A stretch of DNA of 64,000 nt from Aromatoleum evansii (GCF_012910805.1 NZ_WTVK01000010.1:61973-125972); one strand, 5' to 3'; positions 23,883 to 39,207 are shown, counted from the first letter of the stretch. Notes: generated by a model from the sequence alone, not told the origin. Program-made: numbers and translations.

Positions 23883-25454
23883 ATGTTTCATACGCAATCA
23901 CGCTCGACCGGATCGGCAGTCGTGCGAGCGGCGACCCTCGGCATGGCGCTACTGGCAACCGGCATATGGTCCGGTGCGACGCTCGCACAAACGCCGATCA
24001 GCGGCTTCAGTTCCAACCCGGACGGCGGCAATCCGAACGATCCGCTCGCGGTGACGCAGTGCAACGGCGCGCCGCAGTTCGGTGTCCTCTATCGCAATAG
24101 CGAGAGTGAGCCGCATCTCGCGGTCAACCCGCTCAATCCGGCGAACATGATTGCCGGGTGGCACCAGGACCGCTGGAGCTCAGGTGGCGCACAAAGCCTG
24201 GGGGCGGCGTACACGACCGACGGCGGCGTGTCATGGACCCGGGTGACAATCCCGTTCACGCGCTGCTCCGGCGCCGCGCAGCGCTCTGCGGGCGACTACG
24301 AGCGCGGCTCGGATCCGTGGATCAGCTTCGGCCCGACCGGCACGGCGCATTACATGGCGCTGGTGACCGACAGGTCGGTCAACGAGAACGCGATGGTCAC
24401 CGCGCGCTCGACCGACGGCGGCAACACCTGGTCGGCACCGGTGGTGATCGCGCGCATGCCCGCACAGGATCCGGTCGCGCGTTCGCTGTTCCACGACAAG
24501 AACACCCTCACCGCCGATCCGTTCGACGAACGGCTCGTCTACGCGACCTGGACCTTGTTCCGCACCGGGATCACGTCGCTCGTGTTCGCACGCTCGACGG
24601 ACGGCGGACTCACCTGGTCCAAACCCGCGCCGATCGCGACGATGGGCTCGGGCGTTGCGAGCTCCGACAAGACCATATTCCGTCAAGGCGCACAGATCGT
24701 CGTCCTGCCCGACGGAACCCTGGTGAACGCGTTCTTCCGCTTAAAATTCGACGACGCCACAGGGCGCGTGACCAACGAGCAGGCGATCCTGCGCTCGACC
24801 GATCGGGGCCGGCACTGGACACGCCTGGATACCCTGGTCGCGCCGTTCGAGAGCGCGTCAGCGGTCGATCCCGAACTCGGCATTCCGGTGCGCGACGCGG
24901 GCGGCTTGCCGAGCATCGCGGTCAACCCCGATAGCGGGCAGATCTACATCGCGTGGCAGGACCGCAATGCCAACAGCGCGGGGCTGGTGGGTGTCTTCGT
25001 CGCGACCTCCGACGACGGCGGCCTGACCTGGTCGGCGCCGGTGCGCGTCAACCAGGCGACGCCGGACGACGTCCAGGCATTCCTGCCGACCGTCTCAGTC
25101 AATGCCCAGGGGATCGTGGGGGTGCTCTTCTACGACTTCCGCAACGACGTGCCCGGCGACACCCGGTTGAGCACCGACGTGTTCCTGTCGCTGTTCACGC
25201 CGGAACTGAACTTCCTCGGCGACAGACGGCTAAGCGGGGGCTCATTTGACCTGCGTCAGATGGTGATCACCGGTCCACGCGGCTTCTTCCCCGGCGACTA
25301 CGTCGGACTCGCCGGCAGCGACGGCGATTTCGTCGCGGCGTTCACAAGAAGCAACGACCTCGGCCTGCCAGTCGCCTTCCCCCAAGAGGAAAACGGCCTG
25401 TTCCTTGACAGCCACAACCGGCAGGACATCGTGTTCGTGCGCGAATCGCCGTAG
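23883..25454 (+). CDS. Secreted sialidase-fold protein with BNR/Asp-box repeats
   Basis: 523 residues. The N-terminus is a signal peptide (about 1-36, with an ALLATGIWSGATLAQ cleavage region). Five Asp-box (S-x-D-x-G-x-T-W) repeats are visible: TTDGGVSWT, STDGGNTWS, STDGGLTWS, STDRGRHWT and TSDDGGLTWS. These mark a six-bladed beta-propeller of the sialidase superfamily. The Arg triad of true sialidases was not identified, so enzymatic activity is unproven and it may be an adhesin or another glycosidase-like protein. AGGAAGGAG precedes the ATG. It stands alone, with its own promoter and a terminator. Confidence 0.85.
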   Translation: MFHTQSRSTGSAVVRAATLGMALLATGIWSGATLAQTPISGFSSNPDGGNPNDPLAVTQCNGAPQFGVLYRNSESEPHLAVNPLNPANMIAGWHQDRWSSGGAQSLGAAYTTDGGVSWTRVTIPFTRCSGAAQRSAGDYERGSDPWISFGPTGTAHYMALVTDRSVNENAMVTARSTDGGNTWSAPVVIARMPAQDPVARSLFHDKNTLTADPFDERLVYATWTLFRTGITSLVFARSTDGGLTWSKPAPIATMGSGVASSDKTIFRQGAQIVVLPDGTLVNAFFRLKFDDATGRVTNEQAILRSTDRGRHWTRLDTLVAPFESASAVDPELGIPVRDAGGLPSIAVNPDSGQIYIAWQDRNANSAGLVGVFVATSDDGGLTWSAPVRVNQATPDDVQAFLPTVSVNAQGIVGVLFYDFRNDVPGDTRLSTDVFLSLFTPELNFLGDRRLSGGSFDLRQMVITGPRGFFPGDYVGLAGSDGDFVAAFTRSNDLGLPVAFPQEENGLFLDSHNRQDIVFVRESP

Positions 25455-25524
25455 GCGGTGAGCGCGGCCGAGATGCCGGCGCCGACCCGCGACAGCCGAT
25501 CACCCGGCCCACTGACTCGGAAGT

Positions 25525-25555
25525 GAAAACGCCCGGACGAGCCGGGCGTTTTCAT
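25525..25555. terminator. Bidirectional intrinsic terminator between the BNR gene and glmS
   Basis: GAAAA-CGCCCGG-acga-CCGGGCG-TTTTC is a 7-bp GC stem with an A-run on one side and a T-run on the other. It can end both the BNR transcript and the converging glmS transcript. Confidence 0.85.
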
Positions 25556-25565
25556 GAGGCAATCC

Positions 25566-25601
25566 AGTTTTCGACTTTAATGACGAGTTTTCGACTTTAA
25601 T
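25566..25601. repeat. Two 16-bp direct repeats, 20-bp period
   Basis: AGTTTTCGACTTTAAT occurs at 25566-25581 and again at 25586-25601. The stretch is AT-rich compared with its surroundings and lies just after the terminator. It may be the residual end of an insertion sequence, since some IS families carry repeated motifs near their ends. No transposase is present. Confidence 0.6.
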
Positions 25602-25636
25602 TGTCAGGAACAAACTTCAGGACCAACTGCCCCGCC

Positions 25637-27463
25637 TTACTCCACCGTCACCGACTTCGCCAGGTTCCGCGGCTTATCCACGTCAGTGCCCTTCACCAGC
25701 GCCGCGTGATACGACAGCAACTGCAGCGGCACGACGTGCAGCACCGGCGACAGCATGCCGTAGTGCTCGGGCATCTGCAGGATATGCACGCCTTCGCTTT
25801 GCGGGATCTCGCTGCCGGCGTCGGCGAACACGTAGAGCTCGCCGCCGCGCGCGCGCACTTCCTGCAGGTTCGACTTGAGCTTTTCCAGCAACTCGTCGGC
25901 GGGAGCAACCGCGATCACCGGCATGTCCTTGTCTACCAGTGCCAGCGGGCCGTGCTTCAGCTCGCCGGCGGCGTAGGCCTCGGCGTGGATGTAGGAGATC
26001 TCCTTGAGCTTCAGTGCGCCTTCCATCGCGATCGGCCAATGCTGGCCGCGACCGAGGAACAGCGCATGCTGCTTGCCGGCGAAGCGCTGCGCCCAGCGCT
26101 CGATCTCCGGCTCGAGATCGAGCACCTTCCGCACGGCGACCGGCAGGTGGCGCAGTGCCGTGAGGTAACGTGCCTCGTCTGCTTCCGGCAGGCGGCCGGC
26201 GAGCTTCGCGAGCGACAGGGTCAGCAGCGCCAGCGCCGCGAGCTGTGTCGTGAATGCCTTGGTCGAGGCGACGCCGATCTCCGGGCCTGCGCGCGTGATG
26301 AAGCGCAGCGCGGCCTCGCGCACGATGGCCGATTCGGGCACGTTGCAGATCGCCAGCGTGCGCGCCATGCCCTGCGCCTTGGCATGCTTGAGCGCGGCGA
26401 GCGTGTCGGCGGTCTCGCCGGACTGCGAGATCACGACCACCAGCGTGTCCGGATTCGCGACCGATTCGCGGTAACGATATTCGCTTGCGATCTCGACGCT
26501 GCACGGCAGCTTCGCGATCGCCTCGATCCAGTACCGCGCGACGAGACCGGCGTGGTAGCTCGTGCCGCACGCGAGCACCAGCACGCGCCCGACCCCGCCG
26601 AGGAGCTCGGGCGCGTGGGTGCCGAAGAGCTGCGGCGTCACCGAGCCGCCGCCGGCGATGATTTCGAGCGTGTTTGCCAGCGCCTGCGGCTGCTCGAAGA
26701 TCTCCTTCTGCATGTAGTGACGGTACTGGCCCAGTTCGACCGCGTCGGCGGACAGGCTGGACACATGCGTCGCGCGCTCGACCGGCGTGCCGTCGGGGCG
26801 GGCGATGCGGTAGCCGTCGAGACGCAGTTCGGCGATGTCGCCATCCTCGAGGTAGATCACCTTGCGCGTGACCTGCAGCAGCGCCGCGGTATCGGAGGCC
26901 GCGTACATGCCGTCCTCGCCCACGCCCAGCAGCAGCGGCGCACCGTGGCGCGACACGATCGCGCGCGAGCGGTCGCTCTCGCTGATCACGCCGATCGCGT
27001 AGGCGCCGACGAGCTCGCCCGTCGCCAGCCGCACCGCCTCGAAGAGGTCCGGCTGCACCGCGAGCTTGCTGTGGATCAGGTGGGCGATCGCCTCGGTGTC
27101 GGTCTCCGAGACGAATTCGTAGCCCTCGGCCGTGAGGCGCTGCTTGATGGCTTCGAAGTTCTCGATGATGCCGTTATGCACGACGGCGAGCCCCGCCGAC
27201 ACGTGCGGGTGCGCATTGCGCTCGGACGGCACGCCGTGTGTCGCCCAGCGCGTGTGCGCGATGCCGATGCCGGCATCGAGTTTCTGCTCGTCGGCACGCG
27301 CGGCCAGCTCGGCGACGCGGCCGGCCGCGCGCACGCGCTGCAGACCGCCGTTGAGCACGGCCAGGCCGGCGGAGTCGTAGCCGCGGTATTCGAGCTTGCG
27401 CAGGCCTTCGAGGAGGACGGGGACGACGTTCTTCGTCGCGATGGCAGTGACGATGCCGCACAT
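25637..27463 (-). CDS. glmS: Glutamine-fructose-6-phosphate aminotransferase (isomerizing)
   Basis: 608 residues, full length. It makes glucosamine-6-phosphate for peptidoglycan and LPS. Cys2 (MCGIVTAI) is the glutaminase nucleophile after Met removal. The N-terminal glutaminase has [24 protein letters not shown] and GIIENF. Two SIS domains follow ([28 protein letters not shown]), and it ends in the NLAKSVTVE terminus. It lies 15 bp after glmU, in the same pathway. Confidence 0.97.
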   Translation of the reverse strand: MCGIVTAIATKNVVPVLLEGLRKLEYRGYDSAGLAVLNGGLQRVRAAGRVAELAARADEQKLDAGIGIAHTRWATHGVPSERNAHPHVSAGLAVVHNGIIENFEAIKQRLTAEGYEFVSETDTEAIAHLIHSKLAVQPDLFEAVRLATGELVGAYAIGVISESDRSRAIVSRHGAPLLLGVGEDGMYAASDTAALLQVTRKVIYLEDGDIAELRLDGYRIARPDGTPVERATHVSSLSADAVELGQYRHYMQKEIFEQPQALANTLEIIAGGGSVTPQLFGTHAPELLGGVGRVLVLACGTSYHAGLVARYWIEAIAKLPCSVEIASEYRYRESVANPDTLVVVISQSGETADTLAALKHAKAQGMARTLAICNVPESAIVREAALRFITRAGPEIGVASTKAFTTQLAALALLTLSLAKLAGRLPEADEARYLTALRHLPVAVRKVLDLEPEIERWAQRFAGKQHALFLGRGQHWPIAMEGALKLKEISYIHAEAYAAGELKHGPLALVDKDMPVIAVAPADELLEKLKSNLQEVRARGGELYVFADAGSEIPQSEGVHILQMPEHYGMLSPVLHVVPLQLLSYHAALVKGTDVDKPRNLAKSVTVE

Positions 27464-27478
27464 GATGGTTTCTCCGGC

Positions 27479-28837
27479 TTACTTCTGCTTCACCGGCCGC
27501 TTCCAGCCGGCGATGGTGATCTGCTTGGCCCGCGACACGGTGAGCTGCTCCGCCGGGGCGTCCTTGGTCAGCGTCGTGCCCGCGCCGAGCGTCGCGCCGC
27601 GGCCGACGCGCACCGGCGCGACGAGCTGGGTGTCGGAGCCGATGAACACGTCGTCCTCGATGATGGTGCGGAACTTGTTGGCGCCGTCGTAATTGCAGGT
27701 GATCGTGCCCGCACCGATGTTCACGCGCTGGCCGACGTCCGCATCGCCGACGTAGGCTAGGTGGTTGGCCTTCGAATGGTCGGCGATCGCGCTGTTCTTG
27801 ACCTCGACGAAGTTGCCCAGATGCACGTCGTCGCCCAGCGTCGTGCCGGGGCGCGTGCGCGCGTACGGGCCGATCACGCATTCGCGCCCGGTGACCGTGT
27901 CCTCGATATGCGAGAACGGGGCGATCCGGGTGCCCGCGCCGATGCGCGCGTTGCGGATCACGCAGTTCGCGCCGATGCGCACGTCGTCGCCCAGCTCCAC
28001 ACGCCCCTCGAACACGCAGCCGACGTCGATCTCGACGTCACGGCCGCATTCGAGCTCGCCGCGCACGTCGATGCGTGCCGGGTCGAGCACCGTCACGCCC
28101 GCGTCCATCAGCGTCTGGGCGATGTTGCGCTGGTGGATGCGCTCCAGTTCGGCGAGCTGGGGCTTGCTGTTCACGCCCAGCGTTTCCCACACCGCATCCG
28201 GCTGCACCGTGACGATCTCCACGCCCTCGGCGACCGCCAGGCCGATGATGTCGGTCAGATAGTACTCGCCCTGCGCGTTGTCGTTGCCGATGCGCCCGAG
28301 CCAGTCGCGCAGGCGTGAGACCGGCGCGACGAGGATGCCGGTATTGACCTCGCGCACGCGGCGCTGCTCGGCGCTGGCGTCCTTCTCTTCGACGATGCGC
28401 GTGACCTTGCCGCCGGCATCGCGCAGGATGCGTCCGTAGCCGGTGGGGTTGTCGAGCTCCACGGTCAGCAGTGCGAGCTTGCCGCTGCCGGCCGCCGCCT
28501 GCAGGCGACGCAGCGTCGGCGCCCCGATCAGCGGCACGTCGCCATACAGCACCAGCGCCATCTCGCCGTCGGTGAGTTCCGGCAGCGCCTGCTGCACCGC
28601 GTGTCCCGTGCCGAGCTGCGGCTCCTGCCGCGCCCAGCGCAGCGCCGCGTCCTGCAGACGCTCGCGCACGACCTCGCCGCCATGGCCATACACGACGCAG
28701 ATGCGCGACGCATCCAGCGCGCGGGCGGCCCCGATCACATGCGCCAGCATCGGCCGTCCGGCGATCGGCTGCAGCACCTTGGGCAATACCGAACGCATGC
28801 GCTTGCCCTGCCCGGCCGCGAGAATCACTACTTCCAT
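27479..28837 (-). CDS. glmU: Bifunctional GlcN-1-P acetyltransferase / GlcNAc-1-P uridylyltransferase
   Basis: 452 residues. The N-terminal pyrophosphorylase has [26 protein letters not shown] (from residue 6), and the C-terminal acetyltransferase has a left-handed beta-helix of hexapeptide repeats ([30 protein letters not shown] onward, with [10 protein letters not shown]). It makes UDP-GlcNAc from the GlmS product after phosphoglucosamine mutase acts. The ATG at 28837 gives the family start; a long in-frame upstream extension was rejected. Divergent from the MaoC-Pta gene. Confidence 0.97.
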   Translation of the reverse strand: MEVVILAAGQGKRMRSVLPKVLQPIAGRPMLAHVIGAARALDASRICVVYGHGGEVVRERLQDAALRWARQEPQLGTGHAVQQALPELTDGEMALVLYGDVPLIGAPTLRRLQAAAGSGKLALLTVELDNPTGYGRILRDAGGKVTRIVEEKDASAEQRRVREVNTGILVAPVSRLRDWLGRIGNDNAQGEYYLTDIIGLAVAEGVEIVTVQPDAVWETLGVNSKPQLAELERIHQRNIAQTLMDAGVTVLDPARIDVRGELECGRDVEIDVGCVFEGRVELGDDVRIGANCVIRNARIGAGTRIAPFSHIEDTVTGRECVIGPYARTRPGTTLGDDVHLGNFVEVKNSAIADHSKANHLAYVGDADVGQRVNIGAGTITCNYDGANKFRTIIEDDVFIGSDTQLVAPVRVGRGATLGAGTTLTKDAPAEQLTVSRAKQITIAGWKRPVKQK

Positions 28838-28954
28838 GAAAGCCTCGTCCCTGTTCGAACAGGGCGCGATTTTAGCATGCCGCCCGAGCCGCCCCCGTGC
28901 CGCACCCGGCACTGTCGCACGGATGGGACAGGGATGCGGCAGCGCAAACATGTT

Positions 28955-28984
28955 TTTACAGCGATGCGGGCAAATCTCTGATAA
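28955..28984 (+). promoter_or_regulatory. Possible promoter of the maoC-pta fusion operon
   Basis: TTTACA (28955-28960) and TGATAA (28979-28984) are 18 bp apart in the 193-bp gap shared with glmU. The start codon follows at 29031. Confidence 0.4.
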
Positions 28985-29030
28985 CGCGCCTAAAATGCAG
29001 TTTTTGCATCGCAACGGAAATACACCGACC

Positions 29031-30443
29031 ATGGATCGCAACGTCACCGACTTCATCCAGAACCGCACCTTCGACGAGATCCAGGTGGGCGACCGCGCCC
29101 AGCTCGTCCGCACCCTGCGGCCGGACGACATCCACCTCTTCGCCGTCATGTCCGGCGACGTGAATCCGACCCACGTCGATCCCGAATTCGCGCGCTCCAG
29201 CCAGTTCCGCGAGGTCGTCGGCCACAGCATGTGGGGCAGCACGCTGATCTCCACCATCCTCGGCACCGAATTCCCCGGCCCCGGCACCGTCTATGTCTCC
29301 CAGGGGCTCAATTTCCACCGCCCGATCACCATCGGCGACACGCTCACGATCACCGTCACCTGCCGCGAGAAGTTCGAGCACAACCATCACATGGTGTTCG
29401 ACTGCCTTGCGCTCAACCAGGACGGCCTGAAAGTCATCGACGGCGTCGCCGAGGTGCAGGCGCCCACCGAGAAGATCAAGCGCGCACGCGTCCACCTGCC
29501 CGAGGTCACGATCTCCGACCGCGAACTGCGCTACGGCCACCTGCTTTCCATCACGGCGGGCATGGCCCCGATCCCGATCGCCGTCGCCCACCCCTGCGAC
29601 GCCGAGTCGCTGCGCGGCCCGATCCAGGCCGCACAAGCGGGCCTCGTCATTCCGGTGCTGGTCGGCCCCGAAATGAAGATCCGCGCGATCGCCGAGCAGG
29701 AAGGCATCGACCTGCACGGCGCGCGCATCATCGACGTCGCCCATAGCCACGAGGCCGCCGAAACGGCCGTGACGCTCGCCCGCGAAGGGCAGGTCGAGGC
29801 GCTGATGAAGGGCTCGCTGCACACCGACGAACTGATGGGCGCGGTGGTGTCGAAGGCAGGCGGACTGCGCACCGCGCGCCGCATCAGCCACGTCTTCCTC
29901 GCCGACGTGCCGACCTATCCGCACCCGCTACTGATCACCGACGCTGCGATCAACATCGAGCCCACCCTCGAGGACAAGGTCGACATCATCCAGAACGCGA
30001 TCGACCTCGCCCACGTCATGGGCCTGCCCGAACCCAAGGTCGCGATCCTGTCGGCGGTCGAGACGGTCACCTCGAAGATCCGCTCCACCATCGACGCCGC
30101 CGCGCTGTGCAAGATGGCCGACCGCGGCCAGATCAAGGGCGGCCTGCTCGACGGCCCGCTCGCCTTCGACAACGCCGTCTCGCTCGTCGCCGCCAAGACC
30201 AAGGGCATCCGCTCGCTGGTCGCCGGCAACGCCGACATCCTGGTCGTGCCCGACCTCGAGTCCGGCAACATGGTCGCCAAGCAGCTCGAGTACCTCGCCA
30301 ACGCGCTGATGGCCGGCGTCGTGCTCGGAGCACGCGTGCCCATCGTGCTCACGAGCCGCGCCGACACCGCCGAGACGCGCGCCGCCTCGTGCGCCATCGT
30401 GCAGCTCATGGCGCACAAGAAGCGCGAGGCGCGGCTCGCATGA
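29031..30443 (+). CDS. MaoC enoyl-CoA hydratase fused to phosphate acyltransferase
   Basis: 470 residues, a two-domain fusion. Residues 1 to about 150 are a MaoC-like hot-dog domain, with [15 protein letters not shown] giving D and H at the dyad spacing. Residues about 165-470 are a phosphate acetyl/butyryltransferase (Pta/Ptb) domain, with [66 protein letters not shown] and [22 protein letters not shown]. It would hydrate an enoyl-CoA and/or convert acyl-CoA to acyl-phosphate. The stop overlaps the ackA start, so acyl-phosphate would go directly to a kinase. The natural substrate is not clear. Confidence 0.9.
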   Translation: MDRNVTDFIQNRTFDEIQVGDRAQLVRTLRPDDIHLFAVMSGDVNPTHVDPEFARSSQFREVVGHSMWGSTLISTILGTEFPGPGTVYVSQGLNFHRPITIGDTLTITVTCREKFEHNHHMVFDCLALNQDGLKVIDGVAEVQAPTEKIKRARVHLPEVTISDRELRYGHLLSITAGMAPIPIAVAHPCDAESLRGPIQAAQAGLVIPVLVGPEMKIRAIAEQEGIDLHGARIIDVAHSHEAAETAVTLAREGQVEALMKGSLHTDELMGAVVSKAGGLRTARRISHVFLADVPTYPHPLLITDAAINIEPTLEDKVDIIQNAIDLAHVMGLPEPKVAILSAVETVTSKIRSTIDAAALCKMADRGQIKGGLLDGPLAFDNAVSLVAAKTKGIRSLVAGNADILVVPDLESGNMVAKQLEYLANALMAGVVLGARVPIVLTSRADTAETRAASCAIVQLMAHKKREARLA

Positions 30444-31624
30444 AGGCTGTACTCGTCATCAACGCCGGATCGAGCAGCCTGAAGTTCGCGCTCTTCGCGG
30501 TCGAACCGGAACTTGCCCGCAGTCCCGCCCTGTCGGGGCAGATCGAAGGCATCGGCGCCACGCCGGTGCTGTCGGCGAAGGACGCGGCGGACAACCGGTA
30601 TCACGAGCCGGTGCTGACCGGCGGGAGCCAGAGCGAACAGCACAAGGATGCGCTCAACCACCTGTTCCGCTGGCTCACCGCGCACAACCCCGCGCTCGAC
30701 ATCGTCGCGGCAGGACACCGCATCGTGCACGGCGGCGAGCTGTACAGCGCGCCGGTGCGGCTCAACGAATCGGTGCTGCGCGACCTCGAAGGCTTCATTC
30801 CGCTCGCCCCGCTGCACCAGCCGCACAACCTGCGCGCGGTGCGCGCCGTGGCGACGCTGATCCCCGAGATTCCCCAGGTCGGCTGCTTCGACACCGCCTT
30901 CCATCGCACCCAGCCGCCGCTGGCCCAGGCCTTCGCGCTGCCGCGCGCGATCAGCGCGGAAGGCGTCAAGCGCTACGGCTTTCACGGCCTGTCCTACGAC
31001 TACGTGGCGCGTCAGCTCCCCGACGTGATCGGCGAGCGCGCGAACGGCGCGGTACTGATCGCCCACCTGGGCAACGGCGCGTCGATGTGCGCGCTGCGCG
31101 AGGGCAAGAGCGTCGCCTCCACGATGGGCTTCACCGCGGTGGAAGGCCTGATGATGGGCACCCGCACCGGCAGCCTCGACCCTGGCGTCATGCTCTACCT
31201 GATGGAGCAGAAGGGCATGAACGCCAAGGCCCTGACCAACCTCCTGTACAAGGAGTCCGGCCTGCTCGGCGTCTCCGGCATCAGCCAGGACATGCGCACG
31301 CTGCTCGCATCGGACGCGCGCGAGGCACGCGAAGCGGTCGATCTCTTCTGCTACCGCATCGCCCGTGAAATCGGCTCGCTCGCGGCGGCGGCCGGCGGGC
31401 TCGATGCACTCGTGTTCACCGGAGGCATCGGCGAGCACGCCGCGCCGGTCCGCGCGCAGGTCGCCAGACTCTCCGCATGGCTGGGCATCGCGATCGATGC
31501 GGAAGCGAATGACGCGCACGCACTGCGCATCGACGCCCCGGAGAGCCGCGTCGCGGTCGCCGTCGTGCCGACCAACGAGGAAGGCATGATCGCCCGCTAC
31601 ACGCTGGAACGGCTGGCGCACTGA
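30440..31624 (+). CDS. ackA: Acetate kinase
   Basis: 394 residues, full length for AckA. It converts acetyl phosphate (or another acyl-phosphate) and ADP to the acid and ATP. NAGSSSLKFALF (7-18) is the phosphate-binding signature, followed by GHRIVHGGELYS, CFDTAFH, KRYGFHGLSYDYVA, HLGNGASMCA and FTGGIGEH. Overlap with the upstream MaoC-Pta gene (ATGA) couples the two. An intrinsic terminator follows. Confidence 0.95.
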   Translation: MKAVLVINAGSSSLKFALFAVEPELARSPALSGQIEGIGATPVLSAKDAADNRYHEPVLTGGSQSEQHKDALNHLFRWLTAHNPALDIVAAGHRIVHGGELYSAPVRLNESVLRDLEGFIPLAPLHQPHNLRAVRAVATLIPEIPQVGCFDTAFHRTQPPLAQAFALPRAISAEGVKRYGFHGLSYDYVARQLPDVIGERANGAVLIAHLGNGASMCALREGKSVASTMGFTAVEGLMMGTRTGSLDPGVMLYLMEQKGMNAKALTNLLYKESGLLGVSGISQDMRTLLASDAREAREAVDLFCYRIAREIGSLAAAAGGLDALVFTGGIGEHAAPVRAQVARLSAWLGIAIDAEANDAHALRIDAPESRVAVAVVPTNEEGMIARYTLERLAH

Positions 31625-31642
31625 GCGCCGGCAGACGGTGAC

Positions 31643-31670
31643 AAAAAGGGCGACCCGCGGGTCGCCCTTT
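31643..31670. terminator. Bidirectional intrinsic terminator between ackA and gltD
   Basis: AAAA-GGGCGACC-CGCG-GGTCGCCC-TTTT is a perfect long stem with an A-run and a T-run on its two sides. It serves the converging ackA and gltD transcripts. Confidence 0.9.
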
Positions 31671-31693
31671 TAATTTCGTCCGCCGAAAACGGC

Positions 31694-33157
31694 TCAGCGC
31701 GGCAGGACCGTCTCGCCCATGAGGAACTGATCGACCTCACGCGCGCACTGACGACCTTCCCGGATCGCCCACACGACGAGCGACTGGCCGCGGCGCACGT
31801 CGCCGGCAGCAAACACCTTCGGCGCGCTGGTCGCGTAGCAGCCGGCACCGTCGGTCGTCGCCTTGGCGTTGCCGCGCGCATCCTTCTCCACGCCGAAGGA
31901 TTCGAGCAGCTTGCCCAGCGGATTCGTGAAGCCCATCGCGAAGAACACCAGGTCGGCCTTCACCTCGAATTCCGAACCCGCAATCTCCGACATGCGGCCG
32001 TCCTTCCACTCGAGCCGGACCGCCTTCAGGCCGGTGACCTTGCCGTCCTTGCCGAAGAACTCCTTGGTCGCGACGGCGAAGTCGCGTTCGCAACCTTCCT
32101 CGTGCGACGAGGAGGTGCGCATCTTGATCGGCCAGTACGGCCAAGTCAGCGCCTTGTTCTCCTGCTCCGGCGGCATCGGCATCAGCTCGAACTGGGTCAC
32201 GCTGGCCGCACCGTGGCGGTTGGACGTGCCGACGCAGTCGGAACCGGTATCGCCGCCGCCGATCACGACGACGTGCTTGCCTTCGGCCGAGATCGGGTTC
32301 GGGCCGTCACCGGCCACCGCCTTGTTCTGCGGAATCAGGAACTCCAGCGCGAAATGCACGCCGCCCAGCTCGCGCCCCGGCACCGGCAGGTCGCGCGGCA
32401 CTTCGGAACCCGCCGCGAGGATCACCGCGTCGAACTCCTTCTGCAGCGCCTCGGCGCTGACGAATTCCTTCGCGTCGTTGGCAATGCCGGGCGCAGCAGT
32501 GTCGGACCCGACGATCACGCCGGTGCGGAAGCGCACGCCCTCGGCCTCCATCTGCGCCATGCGGCGGTCGATCAGGCCCTTCTCCATCTTGAAGTCGGGG
32601 ATGCCGTAACGCAGCAGGCCGCCGATGCGCGTGTTCTTCTCGAAAACCGTCACGTCGTGGCCGACGCGCGCCAGCTGCTGCGCGGCAGCGAGGCCCGCGG
32701 GGCCGGAACCGACGACGGCGACCTTCTTGCCGGTCTTTGCGGCAGCCGGACGCGGCTGCACCCAGCCCTCTTCCCACGCCTTGTCGATGATCGCGTGCTC
32801 GATCGACTTGATTCCGACCGCGTCGGAGTTGATGTTCAGCGTGCACGCCGCCTCGCACGGCGCAGGGCAGATGCGGCCGGTGAACTCAGGGAAGTTGTTG
32901 GTCGAATGCAGAACCTCGATCGCCTCCTTCCACTGGTTGCGATACACGAGATCATTCCAGTCCGGAATGATGTTGTTGACCGGACAGCCGTTGTTGCAGA
33001 AGGGGATGCCGCAATCCATGCAGCGCGCCCCCTGCACCGCAGCCTGCTCGTCGCTCAGACGCAGCACGAACTCCTTGTACTTCTTCAGGCGCTCCGCAAC
33101 CGGCTCGTAGGCCTCCGACAGACGCTGATACTCCAGAAATCCTGTGGGCTTGCCCAT
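31694..33157 (-). CDS. gltD: Glutamate synthase (NADPH) small subunit
   Basis: 487 residues. It supplies electrons from NADPH, via FAD and [4Fe-4S] clusters, to GltB for glutamate formation. N-terminal cluster ligands are visible in [18 protein letters not shown] and [14 protein letters not shown]. The FAD site is [18 protein letters not shown] and the NADPH site [14 protein letters not shown]; the C-terminal [17 protein letters not shown] completes it. It begins 3 bp after gltB and ends before a bidirectional terminator. Confidence 0.97.
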   Translation of the reverse strand: MGKPTGFLEYQRLSEAYEPVAERLKKYKEFVLRLSDEQAAVQGARCMDCGIPFCNNGCPVNNIIPDWNDLVYRNQWKEAIEVLHSTNNFPEFTGRICPAPCEAACTLNINSDAVGIKSIEHAIIDKAWEEGWVQPRPAAAKTGKKVAVVGSGPAGLAAAQQLARVGHDVTVFEKNTRIGGLLRYGIPDFKMEKGLIDRRMAQMEAEGVRFRTGVIVGSDTAAPGIANDAKEFVSAEALQKEFDAVILAAGSEVPRDLPVPGRELGGVHFALEFLIPQNKAVAGDGPNPISAEGKHVVVIGGGDTGSDCVGTSNRHGAASVTQFELMPMPPEQENKALTWPYWPIKMRTSSSHEEGCERDFAVATKEFFGKDGKVTGLKAVRLEWKDGRMSEIAGSEFEVKADLVFFAMGFTNPLGKLLESFGVEKDARGNAKATTDGAGCYATSAPKVFAAGDVRRGQSLVVWAIREGRQCAREVDQFLMGETVLPR

Positions 33158-33160
33158 TTT

Positions 33161-37834
<4,674 letters not shown>

Positions 37835-37911
37835 CACGTTCTTCCTCGACACAACACGTTTGCCGGAAAAGCCGGCGTTGATCGGGCGACGGCAGCGCCG
37901 CATGCAAATAA

Positions 37912-37928
37912 CGCACCAAAATTGTGCA
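37912..37928 (-). promoter_or_regulatory. NtrC-like binding site upstream of gltB
   Basis: Read in the gltB direction the site is TGCACAATTTTGGTGCG, that is GCAC-N7-GTGC. This matches the enterobacterial NtrC consensus sites near glnA. It lies 78 bp before the gltB start codon. Nitrogen control of gltBD is plausible, but no sigma-54 promoter was found. Confidence 0.55.
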
Positions 37929-37933
37929 GGCGT

Positions 37934-37967
37934 CAAAAAGAGCCGGGATGCGCGCGCACACCGGCTC
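37934..37967 (-). terminator. Intrinsic-terminator-like hairpin in the gltB leader
   Basis: In the gltB direction, GAGCCGG (37967-37961) pairs with CCGGCTC (37946-37940), and TTTTTGACG follows immediately. It sits between a strong promoter and the gltB start. It could attenuate gltB, or end a roughly 75-nt small RNA or the dgt transcript. Confidence 0.6.
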
Positions 37968-38020
37968 CTTCGGCCAATGCTTGACACACGGCCACTGCTT
38001 ACCTTTCAGGCGGACTTAGG

Positions 38021-38049
38021 AATATACCTCCGCAAAACCGCTGTTTCAA
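38021..38049 (-). promoter_or_regulatory. Sigma-70 promoter upstream of gltBD
   Basis: On the minus strand TTGAAA (38049-38044) and TATATT (38026-38021) are separated by exactly 17 bp, a near-consensus promoter. It lies about 190 bp before the gltB start. Confidence 0.65.
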
Positions 38050-38082
38050 GAAATTTTTGCGTTGCGGTAAGCCTATGATGCC

Positions 38083-39207
38083 TCAATGAATTTCGCCAAC
38101 GGCGAAGAGGCGGCGGTGCTCTTTCATGGCGTAGCGGTCGGTCATTCCCGCGATGTAGTCGGCGATTGCACGCGGCGTGTCGGCGCGCGCCCGCATCTGG
38201 TACTGCGGCGGGAGCAGGCGAGGATCGCTCATGAAGGCGCCGAACAGATCCTGGATGATGCGGCGCGCCTTGTCCGTCATGCGCAGCACCTGATAGTGCG
38301 CGTAGAGGTTCTGCCGCAGGAAGGCCTTCAGCTCGCGCAGGCGCGGCGCCAGCTCTTCCGAATACGCGACCAGACGCCCGGCATGGCGCACGTCCGCAAG
38401 CGACTGCACGCCGGCGGCCTCGATGTTCGCACGCGTCGTGGCGATGAGGTCGAGCGCCATCTCGTTGATCATGCGCCGGATCGTCTCGTGGATCAGGCGA
38501 CGCCCGCCCAGGCCGGGCCAGCGCGCCTCCGCATCGCGGCGGGCATCCGCGAAAACGGCGACTTCGTCGAGCTGCTCGAGCGTGATCAGCCCCGAGCGCA
38601 GGCCATCGTCTACGTCGTGGTTGTTGTACGCGATCTCGTCCGCGAGGTTCGTCAGCTGCGCTTCCAGCGAAGGCTGATGGCCGGCGAGAAAGCGCTGTCC
38701 CAGCTCGCCCAGCTCCTTGGCGCGCTCGCGCGAGCAGTGTTTGAGGATTCCCTCGCGCGTTTCGTAGCATAGGTTGAGGCCGTCGAACGCGGCGTAATGC
38801 TCCTCAAGAAGATCGACGGTTCGCAGGGATTGCAGGTTGTGCTCGAAGCCCCCGTGCGCCTTCATGCAGGCATTCAGGGCGTCCTGACCCGCATGCCCGA
38901 ACGGCGTGTGCCCGAGATCGTGCGCCAGCGCGACGGCCTCGACTAGATCCTCGTTGAGCTGCAGCGCCCGCGCCACCCCGCGCGAGATCTGGGCCACCTC
39001 GATGCTGTGCGTGAGACGGGTACGAAAGAGGTCGCCCTCGTGATTGACGAAGACCTGCGTCTTGTACTCGAGCCGCCGGAACGAATTCGAATGGACGATG
39101 CGGTCGCGGTCGCGCTGGAACTCGGTACGTATGCCCGGCGAGGGCTCGGGATGGACGCGCCCGCGCGAATTAGCTTCGGTAACCGCCCAGGCGGCGAGCG
39201 CCATCAT
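38083..39207 (-). CDS. dgt: Deoxyguanosinetriphosphate triphosphohydrolase-like protein
   Basis: 374 residues, an HD-domain dNTPase. It hydrolyses dNTPs to the nucleoside and triphosphate. [49 protein letters not shown] carries the first His, and [18 protein letters not shown] the HD pair; the third Asp is expected in [13 protein letters not shown]. The ATG at 39207 overlaps the aroB stop (ATGA); a TTG at 39213 would add two residues. It is translationally coupled to aroB, an arrangement seen in related bacteria. Confidence 0.93.
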   Translation of the reverse strand: MMALAAWAVTEANSRGRVHPEPSPGIRTEFQRDRDRIVHSNSFRRLEYKTQVFVNHEGDLFRTRLTHSIEVAQISRGVARALQLNEDLVEAVALAHDLGHTPFGHAGQDALNACMKAHGGFEHNLQSLRTVDLLEEHYAAFDGLNLCYETREGILKHCSRERAKELGELGQRFLAGHQPSLEAQLTNLADEIAYNNHDVDDGLRSGLITLEQLDEVAVFADARRDAEARWPGLGGRRLIHETIRRMINEMALDLIATTRANIEAAGVQSLADVRHAGRLVAYSEELAPRLRELKAFLRQNLYAHYQVLRMTDKARRIIQDLFGAFMSDPRLLPPQYQMRARADTPRAIADYIAGMTDRYAMKEHRRLFAVGEIH

